Positions 41,499 through 51,021 of a stretch of 64,000 bases of DNA are shown here, one piece after another. The notes under the pieces were generated by a model. That model was not told the origin of the DNA and did not search any database. It was given only the letters and a program-made list of their open reading frames with translations. Origin of the DNA: Pirellulales bacterium (GTDB lineage Bacteria; Planctomycetota; Planctomycetia; Pirellulales; JAICIG01); contig DATLUO010000068.1 in assembly GCA_035533075.1 (NCBI GenBank), positions 1 to 64,000 on the forward strand. The letters are read 5' to 3'. The number at the start of each line of letters is the position of its first letter. The stretch's first letter is position 1. Both the position numbers and the translations under genes were made by a program.

Positions 41499-42928
41499 CC
41501 ACTCGCCGGCAGATCCTGCGCTGGGGCTCTCTCGGGCTCGTCGGCCTCAATCTGGTCGAACTGCTGCGCGCCAGCGCCCCCGGCGCCGCAAATCGGCGGC
41601 CGGCAAAATCGTGCATCCTGTTCTTTTTGGAAGGCGGTCCGGCGCATCAAGACCTGTGGGATATGAAGCCCAACGCCCCGGCCGAGGTGCGCGGCGAGTT
41701 CGAACCGATCGCCACCTCTGTGCCCGGCATCCACGTGTGCGAACATCTGCCGTTGCTCTCGCAGCAGATGCACCATGTTGCGCTGGTGCGCTCGGTGCAT
41801 CACGCGGTGGTCGATCATAACGCCGGCAGCTACTACGCCCTCACAGGCCGCTCGCCCGTCAAAGGCGGTCAGCTCATCATTCGCGACGAGCCCGACAACT
41901 TTCCGCCATTCGGAGCGGTGCTGTCGCGGCTACTGCCGGTCGAGCGGCGGCTGCCGGCATTCGTCCATCTGCCGGAGATCATGTCGAACAACGGCTACGA
42001 CCTGCCGGGACAACGGGCCGGCTTTCTCGGCGCCGCCTTTGATCCCCTGGTGACCGGCGACGCCAGCGTGTCGGGCTTTCAGGTTCCCGGTCTCGGACTG
42101 CCCGCCGAAGTGCCCATCGAACGGCTCGATGGCCGGCACCGCTTGCTGAGATTGTTGGATGAACGGCTGGGCCGGCTGGCTGACGACGCGCCGCTCGACG
42201 ATATGGACACCCATTATCGCCAAGCCTTCCAGCTTTTGACTTCGTCGGAGGCCCGCCGGGCATTCGACCTGTCGGGCGAGTCCGACTCGCTCCGCCGCCG
42301 TTACGGTTTGCCCGACCGGACCGATCGTTCGCGCGAAGCCCGGCAGTTTGGCGGCCTGCCGCACCTGGGGCAGTGCCTGCTGCTGGCCCGCCGCCTGGTC
42401 GAAGCCGGCGTGCGGCTGGTAACGGTGGGCACCGGCCGGCGGTTCGATCAATCGTGGGACACCCACCGGCAGCACTTTCCGCTCTTGAAGCGGTCGCTGT
42501 TGCCGTATTTCGATCGGGCCTTCTCGGCGTTGCTGGAAGATCTTGACGCACGCGGCCTGCTGGCCGAGACGCTGGTCGTGGCGATGGGTGAATTCGGCCG
42601 CACGCCGAAACTCGGCCAGATCACCAGCGGCGCGGGGGCCGACGCCGCCGGCCGCGACCATTGGCCGCACTGCTACACGGTGCTGTTTGCCGGCGGGGGC
42701 GTCCGCGGCGGCACTGTCTATGGTCAATCCGATCGCTGGGCTGCCTATCCTGCCCATGACCCGGTGACTCCCGACGACGTCGCCGCCACCCTTTATCGCG
42801 CCATGGGAATCGACGCCGAAACGCGGATCGTCGACCCGTTGGGCCGGCCGCAGTCGATCGCCCTCGGGCAACCGATCAACGAAATTTTCGCGTCTCAGCC
42901 CCCAACCGCTCGAAAAGCACCCAAATGA
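41495..42928 (+). CDS. DUF1501 protein, Tat-exported (second copy)
   Basis: A 477-residue DUF1501 protein. The N-terminal MTTRRQILRWGSLGLVGLNL carries an RR pair and hydrophobic stretch. Family motifs include CILFFLEGGPAHQDLWDMKP, LPLLSQQMHHVALVRSVHH, TLVVAMGEFGRTPKLG and GRDHWPHCYTVLFAGGGVRG. The start codon overlaps the stop of the membrane protein. Here there is no DUF1549/1553 partner, unlike the first DUF1501 gene. Confidence 0.9.
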   Translation: MTTRRQILRWGSLGLVGLNLVELLRASAPGAANRRPAKSCILFFLEGGPAHQDLWDMKPNAPAEVRGEFEPIATSVPGIHVCEHLPLLSQQMHHVALVRSVHHAVVDHNAGSYYALTGRSPVKGGQLIIRDEPDNFPPFGAVLSRLLPVERRLPAFVHLPEIMSNNGYDLPGQRAGFLGAAFDPLVTGDASVSGFQVPGLGLPAEVPIERLDGRHRLLRLLDERLGRLADDAPLDDMDTHYRQAFQLLTSSEARRAFDLSGESDSLRRRYGLPDRTDRSREARQFGGLPHLGQCLLLARRLVEAGVRLVTVGTGRRFDQSWDTHRQHFPLLKRSLLPYFDRAFSALLEDLDARGLLAETLVVAMGEFGRTPKLGQITSGAGADAAGRDHWPHCYTVLFAGGGVRGGTVYGQSDRWAAYPAHDPVTPDDVAATLYRAMGIDAETRIVDPLGRPQSIALGQPINEIFASQPPTARKAPK

Positions 42929-43016
42929 GCGCCACCGCCAGGACGGCGGCTACGATATGGTTCGTGCCCAGTGGATCGTGAGCCAACCAACGCTGAAAGA
43001 AATGGAAAAAATTCAC
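42876..43016 (-). CDS. Possible 46-residue membrane protein
   Basis: A GTG start at 43016 with GGAAGGGG upstream opens VNFFHFFQRWLAHDPLGTNH followed by a membrane helix (IVAAVLAVALIWVLFERL) and a charged end. It overlaps the 3' end of the DUF1501 gene on the other strand by 53 bp. The clean helix and ribosome site support it; no homology is known to me. Confidence 0.45.
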   Translation of the reverse strand: MNFFHFFQRWLAHDPLGTNHIVAAVLAVALIWVLFERLGAETRKFR

Positions 43017-43140
43017 GGGCTTACCCCTTCCTACCACAAGCCTATCAGCGCGCCGGCGGCGATGACGCTAAACGAGCGGCAGGGGAGCGAGATCGGCCGC
43101 CGAAGGGGGCCGACTTTAGCAATTGGCGGCAAAATGCGGC

Positions 43141-43353
43141 CTAGTCCCGCTCAAAAAAGGCCACTTTCACGCGTCCCTGGTAGGAACGCCGCAACGAGAT
43201 CATGTTCGTGCGAATGACCGGGGAGGGCACGCCCGCCCCGCGGTCGATCTGCCATTTCTTGTCGGTCAGGTCGGCGGCCGGCGAAGCGGTGGGCGGAATC
43301 TTGGTTTCGGTGGGAACCAACTCTTGAGTTGTCGTTTCCAGTGGGCGTTGCAT
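43141..43353 (-). CDS. Possible 70-residue protein
   Basis: MQRPLETTTQELVPTETKIP is low-complexity, but the second half (KKWQIDRGAGVPSPVIRTNM, SLRRSYQGRVKVAFFERD) looks like a folded beta segment. It has no clear family. The surrounding 43017-43140 and 43354-43516 hold nothing else recognisable. Confidence 0.4.
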   Translation of the reverse strand: MQRPLETTTQELVPTETKIPPTASPAADLTDKKWQIDRGAGVPSPVIRTNMISLRRSYQGRVKVAFFERD

Positions 43354-43516
43354 CTTGATACAGGAAAGCGGGAGAATCGAGGGTCGCGGGAGTCGCTGCT
43401 CGCGTACAGATTATTTCGGCAGAAGACGCGCCCCGAGGTGAAGCGCGCCAGCCCAATTCACCTACTTTTCGAAAAATTAAGCCAGCCACTAGCCACGCTC
43501 TACGCGCCGCGGCACA

Positions 43517-44830
43517 ATGGCCCTCATGCGCACCGAGCAGCAATTTGAGACCGCGCGGCAGTACCTGGCGGGCGGAGTGTCGGCGTCGATCCGGGTCAAT
43601 CGGGCATTGGGACGGCCGATGTATTTCGACCGGGCCGAGGGGTGCCGACTGTGGGACCTCGACGGCCGCGACTACCTCGATTTATGCACCAGCCACGGCG
43701 CCACGCTCCTGGGCCACGGCGACCCGCAGGTCAGGGCCGCCGTCGATGCCGTCTTGGCGCGCGGAGCGGCGTGCTCCTATGAAAACGAGTTGCACGCCGA
43801 ACTGGCCCGCCTGATTTGTGAAACGGTGCCTTGCTGCCAGCGCGTGCGATTCACCGGTTCGGGCACCGAGGCCACGATGCACTGCATCCGGCTGGCGCGG
43901 GCTTTTACCGGCCGGCCCAAGCTGTTGAAGTTCGAAGGCAACTTTCACGGCTACCACGACCAGGTGATGTTCGCCCTGGGCACGCCCGCCGATCGGCTCG
44001 GCCCGGAAGAGGCGCCGACCGCGTTTCCCGCCTCAACGGGCATCACGCACGGCATCGAAGAACAACTCGTGCTCGCCCCTTACAACCGGCCGGAATTGCT
44101 GGAACGGATTATCCGGCGGCACGCCCACGAGTTGGCCGCCGTGATCTGCGAACCGGTGTGGTACAACGCGGGCTGCATCGTCCCCACAGCCGACTTTGTG
44201 GCCGCCCTGCGCGGTTTGACCCGCCAGCACGGCATTCTCTTGATTTTCGACGAGGTGCTCAGTTCGTTCCGCATGGCCGCGGGCGGGGCACAGGAATATC
44301 TGGGCGTGACGCCCGACCTGTGTACCTTGGGCAAGGCGGTGGGCGGCGGTTTTCCGCTCAGCGCCTTCGGCGGCCGCCGCGACATCATGGACCGGCTGAT
44401 GCCGCAAGGCGACTGCCAGCACAGCGGCACCTACAGCGGGCATCCCGTGCCGGTGGCCGCCGGCCTGGCTGCGCTGGCCCGCTACCGCGAAGCCGGCTTT
44501 TACGTTCACATCCACGCCCTCGGCAAACGGCTCATGGACGGCTTAAACGAACTCTTCGCGCGGCATGGCGTGCCGGGACGCGTGTATGGCCTGGGAGCAC
44601 GGTTCGGCATTTATTTCGGCATCGAGCAGCCCCAAACCTACCGCGACTTGCTCGCACATCGACGCGACCTAATGCTGGCTTTCGTCAGGGCGGCGATCGA
44701 GGAAGGCGTGTACTTTCACGACTATGGCGGCGCGCCCTGCCATCACGGCTTTTGCGCCGCGATGACGCTGGACGACGTCGATGAAGCCTTACGGAGGTTA
44801 GGTCAAGCAATTGCCAAGATGCAAACGTAA
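43517..44830 (+). CDS. Glutamate-1-semialdehyde aminomutase-like, class III aminotransferase
   Basis: A 437-residue PLP enzyme of the GSAM/class III fold. It has the phosphate-binding FTGSGTEATMHCIRLAR and the helix region EGNFHGYHDQVMFALG. LLIFDEVLSSFR carries the ring-binding Asp. K273 in LGKAVGGGFPLSAFG is the expected Schiff-base lysine. A start at 43526 is also possible. Because the next gene is an M81 peptidase-type hydrolase rather than a haem gene, a catabolic or secondary-metabolite aminotransferase is more likely than hemL. Confidence 0.8.
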   Translation: MALMRTEQQFETARQYLAGGVSASIRVNRALGRPMYFDRAEGCRLWDLDGRDYLDLCTSHGATLLGHGDPQVRAAVDAVLARGAACSYENELHAELARLICETVPCCQRVRFTGSGTEATMHCIRLARAFTGRPKLLKFEGNFHGYHDQVMFALGTPADRLGPEEAPTAFPASTGITHGIEEQLVLAPYNRPELLERIIRRHAHELAAVICEPVWYNAGCIVPTADFVAALRGLTRQHGILLIFDEVLSSFRMAAGGAQEYLGVTPDLCTLGKAVGGGFPLSAFGGRRDIMDRLMPQGDCQHSGTYSGHPVPVAAGLAALARYREAGFYVHIHALGKRLMDGLNELFARHGVPGRVYGLGARFGIYFGIEQPQTYRDLLAHRRDLMLAFVRAAIEEGVYFHDYGGAPCHHGFCAAMTLDDVDEALRRLGQAIAKMQT

Positions 44831-44850
44831 TCCCTCATCTCTCATCCCTC
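44830..44850. repeat. ATCCCTC heptamers directly before a start codon
   Basis: ATCCCTC, ATCTCTC and ATCCCTC run without gap into the ATG of the M81 gene, occupying the position of the ribosome site. No Shine-Dalgarno is visible. Confidence 0.85.
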
Positions 44851-46386
44851 ATGCGAATCGCCGTCGGACAACTCTGGCAAGAGACCAACACCTTCAACCC
44901 GCTGCCGACGACGCGGGCCGACTTCGACCAGTTCGGCGTACTGCACGGCGACGCGCTCATCGAGCAGATGGCCGACACGAACGAGCTGGGCGGCTTCATC
45001 CAGTCGTTGCGGGCCTGGCCCGAGCGGCCGGAAATTGTGGGGCTGGTCCGTTTGCCCGCCTGGCCTGGCGGGGTCGTCACCGCGGAAACGTTCGATTGGA
45101 TCCTGTCGGAATTCACTTCGGCAGTTTGTCGGGCGATGCCGGTCGACGGCGTCCTGCTGGCCTTGCACGGAGCGATGGTGGCCGACCGACACCCGGATGT
45201 CGAGGGCGAAGTCCTGCAAGCGGTGAGGCAGCTCCTCGGCGCCGTCCCCTTGGTCGCCACGCTCGACCTGCACGCCAACGTAACGCGGAAGATGGTCGAC
45301 GCGGCGGACGCGCTGGTGCTGTTTCACACCGCGCCGCACATCGACGTGTTCGAAACCGGCCAGCGCGGGGCCCGGCTGCTGAGGCGAATCCTCATCGAGG
45401 GTGCCCGGCCCGTGACCGCCTTCCAGAAGCTGTCCATGGTCGTGCCGGCCGAACGGGCCAACACGCAGGATCCGGCCAGCGTCAGCTACGGCTTTCGCGA
45501 GCGGCTTCAGGCGCTGGAACGGACGCCCGGCATCTTGGCGGCCGGGCTGGCCACGGTGCAGCCTTGGCTCGACGTGCCCGAATTGGGCTCATCGGTTGTG
45601 GTGGTGGCCGACGCCACTCACGCCATCCCGCCGCGTGGCGGAATTTCACGCACTGAAAACATGACTTCTCACGAAGTCTGCGACACTCCAGGCGAGGTGG
45701 CCTGCCGAGACTTGGCCGAAGAACTCTGGCAGCGGCGGCGAGACTATTTGCCCGAGCTGGTGCCGGTCGAGCAGGCCGTGCGCGAGGCCCACGAAGCTGG
45801 CGACGGGCTGGTCGTATTGAGCGACAGTGCCGACGCCACGACGTCCGGCGCTCCGGGCGACAGCACGTGGGTGTTCAAGGAATTGTTGACGTACGACTGG
45901 CCCCACGGCGCTCTGGTTCCGCTCGTCGCGCCGGAGATTGTCGAGCGGGCAACCGCCCTGGGCGAAGGCGCCCCGCTGCGGGCCGCGATCGGCGGTGTGC
46001 GCGACGCGCGGTTCTCACAGCCGGTGGAAATCGACGCCCGAATCGAACGGCTGTTCCGGGCCGAGTTCGTTCTGTCGGGCCATCTCGCCAAGAATTTGCC
46101 GGTCGACATGGGGCCGTCTGCGGTCTTGCGGTGCGGCGACGTGTTGGTGTTCGTGACGTCGAAGAGCGGGCCGCACTTCGCGCCCGAATTCTTCCGTTCG
46201 GCCGGCTTCGACCCCTTCGCGGCCAGCGTGGTGGTGGCCAAAAGCCCCTGCGGCTTCCGGGCGGCCTACGCCGATCGGGCAAAGCGGATCATCGTGGTCC
46301 GCGCTCCCGGCTGCGCCCCGGCCGACTTCTGGAACTATCCTTATCGGAACATCCCCCGCCCGCTTTGGCCGTGGGATGACCTGTGA
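44851..46386 (+). CDS. M81-family metallopeptidase (MlrC/microcystinase C-like)
   Basis: A 511-residue MlrC-type protein. It begins MRIAVGQLWQETNTFNPLPT, with the conserved Gln-Glu-x-Asn-x-Phe motif. Further family segments are GVLLALHGAMVADRH, LVATLDLHANVTRKMVDA (metal-site Asp/His) and LVLFHTAPHIDVFETGQRGA. The C-terminal VLVFVTSKSGPHFAPEFFRS and IIVVRAPGCAPADFW complete it. The physiological substrate is unknown; members cleave small linear peptides or related amides. It starts 20 bp after the aminotransferase gene and is likely co-transcribed. The start codon abuts heptamer repeats. Confidence 0.85.
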   Translation: MRIAVGQLWQETNTFNPLPTTRADFDQFGVLHGDALIEQMADTNELGGFIQSLRAWPERPEIVGLVRLPAWPGGVVTAETFDWILSEFTSAVCRAMPVDGVLLALHGAMVADRHPDVEGEVLQAVRQLLGAVPLVATLDLHANVTRKMVDAADALVLFHTAPHIDVFETGQRGARLLRRILIEGARPVTAFQKLSMVVPAERANTQDPASVSYGFRERLQALERTPGILAAGLATVQPWLDVPELGSSVVVVADATHAIPPRGGISRTENMTSHEVCDTPGEVACRDLAEELWQRRRDYLPELVPVEQAVREAHEAGDGLVVLSDSADATTSGAPGDSTWVFKELLTYDWPHGALVPLVAPEIVERATALGEGAPLRAAIGGVRDARFSQPVEIDARIERLFRAEFVLSGHLAKNLPVDMGPSAVLRCGDVLVFVTSKSGPHFAPEFFRSAGFDPFAASVVVAKSPCGFRAAYADRAKRIIVVRAPGCAPADFWNYPYRNIPRPLWPWDDL

Positions 46387-46516
46387 CCTTCTGCTGCCGA
46401 GGGCGGCGGCCAAACACAGTTCGGCGATTTAGCGGTGTAAGAATGGCGCGTTGCCGGTAGACCACGTTGCGGCTACGCTAGCCAGAATGTCACCGTCCGT
46501 CTGCGGGAAGAGAACC

Positions 46517-49500
46517 ATGAAAGCCATTGCCGTTTTTTCTCTGGCGTTGTTCGTCGTCGTTGTCGGGGCGCCAGCATCGCCCGCGGCGGATGCCAATGAT
46601 CGTGGCAAGGCGCTATCGATCGGCAAGCAGCCCGATCATCCCTACGGCAGCCACATGTATCTGCACACGTGCCGCATGCTGGCCGAGTGTTTGCGGCTGA
46701 ATGGCCTTCAGGCCAGCGTCTCCGATGGCTGGCCGAAAAACGAGGACGACTTGCGCGACGTGAAAACGATCGTCGTTTACACCAGCCCCGCGGCCGAGCT
46801 GCTGCTCGATGGGCCGCAGCGCGAGCGGGTCGACCGCATGATGAAAGCGGGCGTCGGCCTGGTCACGATCCATTGGGCTTCGTCGGTCATGCAGCAAGAC
46901 TTCGACCGCCTGGGCGAGCGTTGGCTCAGTTATCTCGGCGGCACCTGGGTCAGCAACGTCGGCCTGAGCACCGATACGGCCGAGTTGAAGCAGCTCATGC
47001 CTGAGCACCCAATTTGCCGCGGCTGGTCCGGCTATGAGCTGCACGACGAGTATTACCTCAATCCGACGATCTCGAAGGCTGCCCGGCCGCTCTTGCAAGT
47101 GACGACCAAGGGGCAAGACGTGGTCGTGAGTTGGGCCTACGAGCGGCCGGACGGCGGGCGCGCGTATGGTACGACGCTCGGCCATTTTTACAGCAACTTC
47201 GAGCGCGAGCCGTTCCGCCGCGCCATCGTCAACGCGATTCTTTGGACCGCGAAGCGCGATGTGCCCGAAGCGGGCGCCCGCGTCGATATCAGCGACGACA
47301 TCCTCAAGCTGCCGCCGGAGAAGCCTCGCGCGCCGAGTCGACAAGATCCCGCTCGTGGGAATGGTTCCTCGCGGCGGACGTTAAAGTTTCCCGCCGATCG
47401 CGCAGTCGGAACCGTGTACTGGCGGATGCCGGATGGAAAACCGTTTCTTTACGCCAAGCATGACCAGGGGTGGAAGCCGATCGGCAAGACCCGCAGGACG
47501 GTGCGCGTGCCCGCCGAGGCGCAGGTGCGGCTCGACGTGGTAAAAGCCGCGTCGAGCGACTTGGCCTGGCTCGACGACCTGCAGCCCGATGACATCCAAC
47601 TGCTTAATCTGCGCGGCACCGACGTCAGCGACGAGCGACTGCGCCACGTCGCGCGGCTTACGGGCTTGCGCGCCCTCGAATTGGATGGGACCCCGATCAG
47701 CGATGCCGGTTTCAAAGGTTTCGAGCGGCTAACGAAGCTCGAAGAAATCGATCTGGGAGCATTTGGGGAAGGCCGAGAAGGCTCCGGCGCGGGCGACGGC
47801 GCCGTGCGCGTGCTGGCGAGGCTGCCCAAGCTGCGAAGGCTCGGTCTATGGTCGACGAAGGTGACCGGCTCGGGCCTGGCCGAGCTCGCCAACTGCCGCT
47901 CGCTGACCCATCTTGAGCTGAACGGCACGAAGGTCGGCGACGCGGGGCTGGCCGAGCTCGTCGCGTGTCAATCACTGATCCATTTGCGAGTCGAAGACAC
48001 CGAGATCAGCGACGCGGGGCTGGTCCACCTGGCGAAACTGCCGCAGTTGGAAATTTTGTGGTTAGGCGATAACGAGGGCGTCACCGACGAAGCTCTGAAA
48101 ACGGTCGGCCAGCTCGTGCATCTGACGACGCTCGACCTGATGAGCACGAAAATCACCGGCGCAGGGCTGGCGCGGCTCAAAGACCTCAAGAAGCTCAAAA
48201 GGCTGTTCCTCGACCACAACGATATCGGCGAGGCCGATCTCGCCCATCTCGAACCACTCGAAAGCCTCGAGGATCTGCGGCTCTACTACATCAAAGGCCG
48301 CATCACCGATGTCGGCGCGGAGCATCTCGCGCGGCTCAAGTCGCTGCGAGCGCTAAGCGGGTGGTTTCACTTCGGCGACAAGGGCGTCGCCCTGCTGGCC
48401 GCGCTACCACATTTGGAGCAGCTTTTGCTCAACGGCCACGTTACCGATGCCAGCGCCGGCGACATCGCGAAGATGAAGTCGCTCAAAAAGCTGTGGTTTC
48501 AAGGCTGTCCGATTACCGACGCCATGTTGCAGAGCATCGCCGGCTTGCCGAACCTTGAAGATCTTGTGCTCTTGCGGACGCGAGTCACCGGTGATGGCTT
48601 CAGGTATTTGCGCGATGCGTCGAAGCTTTCGACGCTGTCCGTCGAGGCCAACGATCAAAAACCCGCCAATCAGCCTCGGCCGCACCTGCGCGAGCTCGGC
48701 AAGCTGGCTCAAATCAACGATCTGAGGATCGAGGGCGGCTCGTTCGTCAGCGGCGATCTCAAAGACCTTGCCGGGCTGGTCAACCTCGAAAGGCTTGACG
48801 TTTCAATTCCTGTTGACGACGACGGGGCGTCATTACTGGCGGGACTCAAGCGCCTGAAGTGGCTGCAAGTCTCGGACGGCGCCATAACCGACGTGGGCCT
48901 CGAGCACTTGTCGCTCTTGCCGCACCTGGAATTCCTTGGAATTGAAGGCCGCTTTACCGACGAAGGACTAATGCACCTGGCACGCCTTGGTGAGTTGCAA
49001 AGATTATGGGTGGCCTCGGCCGACATCACCGATGCCGGACTGGAAGAGCTTGCGCGCAGACTGCCGAATTTGCGGTATGGCGCCGAGCGTCGCACCACGG
49101 CCAACGGAGGCGAGGAGGTCGTTTCGAGCGACAAAGACAAGATTCGTCGCGATGCCGAAGACCGCGCCGTCCTCGAAGCGATGGAAGACAAGCCGCCGCC
49201 GGCGCTCAGCGTAGAGGGCTGGTTGAATGCCGGCGAGAAGGGCCTCGATCTCAAGCAACTTGAGGGCAAAGTGGTGCTGGTCGACTTCTGGGGCACCTGG
49301 TGCGGCCCGTGCCGCGCTTTGACGCCCAAACTCAAGCAGTTGCACGCGAAATACGCCGACAAAGGCTTGTTGATTGTCGGTATCCACACGACGCGCTTCG
49401 CCGACACCTTGCCCGATTACGTCAAGCAAGAGTCGATCGTGTGGCCGATGGCCGCCGATGTCGATGACGCGACCGTCGAGGCGTGGAAGGTGCCGCACTA

Positions 49501-49618
49501 TCCCACCCTGTTCTTGATCGATCGTTCGGGCAAAGTACGTCTTGCCGGCCTCTGGCGCGGCGACCTTGAGCGGGCAATCGTGCAGCTCTTGGAGGAGCCC
49601 GTGCCTGCTCGCCGGTAG
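46517..49618 (+). CDS. ThuA-like / leucine-rich-repeat / thioredoxin fusion protein
   Basis: From ATG 46517 the 1033-residue protein starts with a signal peptide (MKAIAVFSLALFVVVVGAPASPA). Residues ~35-260 follow the ThuA/trehalose-utilisation type fold (HMYLHTCRMLAECLRLNGLQ, KTIVVYTSPAAELLL, GVGLVTIHWASS, AYGTTLGHFYSNFE). A long set of leucine-rich repeats comes next, with repeats such as LTHLELNGTKVGDAGLAEL and HLRVEDTEISDAGLVHLAKL. It ends with a TlpA-like thioredoxin domain, GKVVLVDFWGTWCGPCRAL, active site WCGPC at 928-932. It is presumably periplasmic; the thioredoxin part could reduce or isomerise disulfides. Confidence 0.85.
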   Translation: MKAIAVFSLALFVVVVGAPASPAADANDRGKALSIGKQPDHPYGSHMYLHTCRMLAECLRLNGLQASVSDGWPKNEDDLRDVKTIVVYTSPAAELLLDGPQRERVDRMMKAGVGLVTIHWASSVMQQDFDRLGERWLSYLGGTWVSNVGLSTDTAELKQLMPEHPICRGWSGYELHDEYYLNPTISKAARPLLQVTTKGQDVVVSWAYERPDGGRAYGTTLGHFYSNFEREPFRRAIVNAILWTAKRDVPEAGARVDISDDILKLPPEKPRAPSRQDPARGNGSSRRTLKFPADRAVGTVYWRMPDGKPFLYAKHDQGWKPIGKTRRTVRVPAEAQVRLDVVKAASSDLAWLDDLQPDDIQLLNLRGTDVSDERLRHVARLTGLRALELDGTPISDAGFKGFERLTKLEEIDLGAFGEGREGSGAGDGAVRVLARLPKLRRLGLWSTKVTGSGLAELANCRSLTHLELNGTKVGDAGLAELVACQSLIHLRVEDTEISDAGLVHLAKLPQLEILWLGDNEGVTDEALKTVGQLVHLTTLDLMSTKITGAGLARLKDLKKLKRLFLDHNDIGEADLAHLEPLESLEDLRLYYIKGRITDVGAEHLARLKSLRALSGWFHFGDKGVALLAALPHLEQLLLNGHVTDASAGDIAKMKSLKKLWFQGCPITDAMLQSIAGLPNLEDLVLLRTRVTGDGFRYLRDASKLSTLSVEANDQKPANQPRPHLRELGKLAQINDLRIEGGSFVSGDLKDLAGLVNLERLDVSIPVDDDGASLLAGLKRLKWLQVSDGAITDVGLEHLSLLPHLEFLGIEGRFTDEGLMHLARLGELQRLWVASADITDAGLEELARRLPNLRYGAERRTTANGGEEVVSSDKDKIRRDAEDRAVLEAMEDKPPPALSVEGWLNAGEKGLDLKQLEGKVVLVDFWGTWCGPCRALTPKLKQLHAKYADKGLLIVGIHTTRFADTLPDYVKQESIVWPMAADVDDATVEAWKVPHYPTLFLIDRSGKVRLAGLWRGDLERAIVQLLEEPVPARR

Positions 49619-49665
49619 CAGCCTGAGCCACTCAGTCGCGTTCGGCCCGCAGCATTCAACAAGCA

Positions 49666-50955
49666 TCAACGCTCTTCGCGCGTCTTGGGCGGCTCGGTGA
49701 TCAGTCGGGCGGAGCGGTTCCAGGTGAAATAGTTCCAGGCCCATTGAATGAGCACGAGCAGACGGTTCTGAAACTGCGCCAGGTAGAGCAGGTGAATGAA
49801 GAGCCAGGCCATCCAGGCAAAGAAGCCCGCCAAGTGGCAGCAGTAAAGATCGGCTACCGCCGCCGATCGACCGATCACGGCCATGTTCCCCCGATCGTGA
49901 TAATGGAACGGCGGCGATGGCTTTCCAGCCGTGCGACGAGCAAGCACCTTCGCCACATAGCGGCCTTGCTGCATGGCCACCGGCGCCACGCCCGGCAGCG
50001 GTTGGCCGCCTTGATGGGCGAAATGCGCCATGTCGCCGATGACGAAAATCTCCGGATGTCCGGCAAGCGTCAGATCGGGCTCGACGACCAGCCGTCCCAG
50101 TCGATCGGTCGCGGCGCCGGTCGCCGCAGCCAGTCGATCGGCCAGCGGCGTGGTGCGAACGCCCGCCGTCCAAAGAACGTTCCCCGTCGGAATCACTTCC
50201 GTCGCACCGCCGCGCTCGACCGAAACCTCCTGTGAACGAACGTCGGTGACGATCGCGCCCGTGTAAACGGTGACGCCCAGCGTTTCCAACGTGCTCTGAG
50301 TGCGGCTGGAAAGATCGTCGGGAAACGCTTCCAGCAAGCGATTGCGTCCTTCGACCAGCAGAATGCGGGCGTCGGCGGGGTTGATGGATCGAAAGTCATG
50401 CCGCAATGTGTATCGCGCCAACTCGGCCAGAGCGCCGGCCAGTTCGACGCCCGTCGCACCGCCGCCGACGATGACAAAAGTCAGCCAGCGCCGCCGCGCG
50501 GCCGGGTCGTTGCTGCGTTCGGCCATCTCGAAGGCAGTCAGGAGCCGAGCGCGAATCGTGGTGGCGTCTTCAATCGTTTTTAAGCCGGGCGCCAACGGCC
50601 GCCAGTCGTCGTGCCCGAAATAGTTGAACTTCATCCCGGCCGCCACGACGAGCGAGTCGTATTCGACGCGGCCATCGGCGAGGATGATTTGCCGCGCAGC
50701 GATGTCGAAATCGACGACCTCGGCCAGCAAGACCTGCGCATGCGGTCTACGCCGCAGCAGGCTCCGCAGCGGGACTGCCACGTTGGCGGGCGACAGTTCG
50801 CCGGTGGCCACCTGATAGAGCAGCGGTTGAAACAGATGAAAATTGCGGAGGTCGATCAACGTGACGCGCAGGGCCGCAGGCATGGCCTTCGCGGCGTACA
50901 GCCCGCCGAAGCCGCCGCCGACGATAACCACGCGGAGAGCAGAGTTATTGGTCAT
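49666..50955 (-). CDS. ndh: Type II NADH dehydrogenase (NDH-2)
   Basis: A 429-residue FAD-dependent NADH:quinone oxidoreductase. It has the FAD-binding VVIVGGGFGGLYAAK (GGGFGG 13-18) and HLFQPLLYQVATGELSPANV, typical of NDH-2. The NADH-binding FVIVGGGATGVELAGALAEL and the second FAD contact IFVIGDMAHF follow. A C-terminal hydrophobic stretch (FFAWMAWLFIHLLYLAQF) attaches it to the membrane. It is a single-gene, non-proton-pumping entry to the respiratory chain. Confidence 0.9.
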   Translation of the reverse strand: MTNNSALRVVIVGGGFGGLYAAKAMPAALRVTLIDLRNFHLFQPLLYQVATGELSPANVAVPLRSLLRRRPHAQVLLAEVVDFDIAARQIILADGRVEYDSLVVAAGMKFNYFGHDDWRPLAPGLKTIEDATTIRARLLTAFEMAERSNDPAARRRWLTFVIVGGGATGVELAGALAELARYTLRHDFRSINPADARILLVEGRNRLLEAFPDDLSSRTQSTLETLGVTVYTGAIVTDVRSQEVSVERGGATEVIPTGNVLWTAGVRTTPLADRLAAATGAATDRLGRLVVEPDLTLAGHPEIFVIGDMAHFAHQGGQPLPGVAPVAMQQGRYVAKVLARRTAGKPSPPFHYHDRGNMAVIGRSAAVADLYCCHLAGFFAWMAWLFIHLLYLAQFQNRLLVLIQWAWNYFTWNRSARLITEPPKTREER

Positions 50956-51021
50956 GCCATCGGCGCTTTAAAGATCGAGCGTTCCTGTAGGCTTTGTCGG
51001 AAAAGCCGCCGCGTCACGAAG

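Noticed and set aside
43517-44830. hemL (true glutamate-1-semialdehyde aminomutase)
   Set aside because: The fold fits, but the neighbour is an M81 hydrolase and no tetrapyrrole gene is near, so the gene symbol was withheld.
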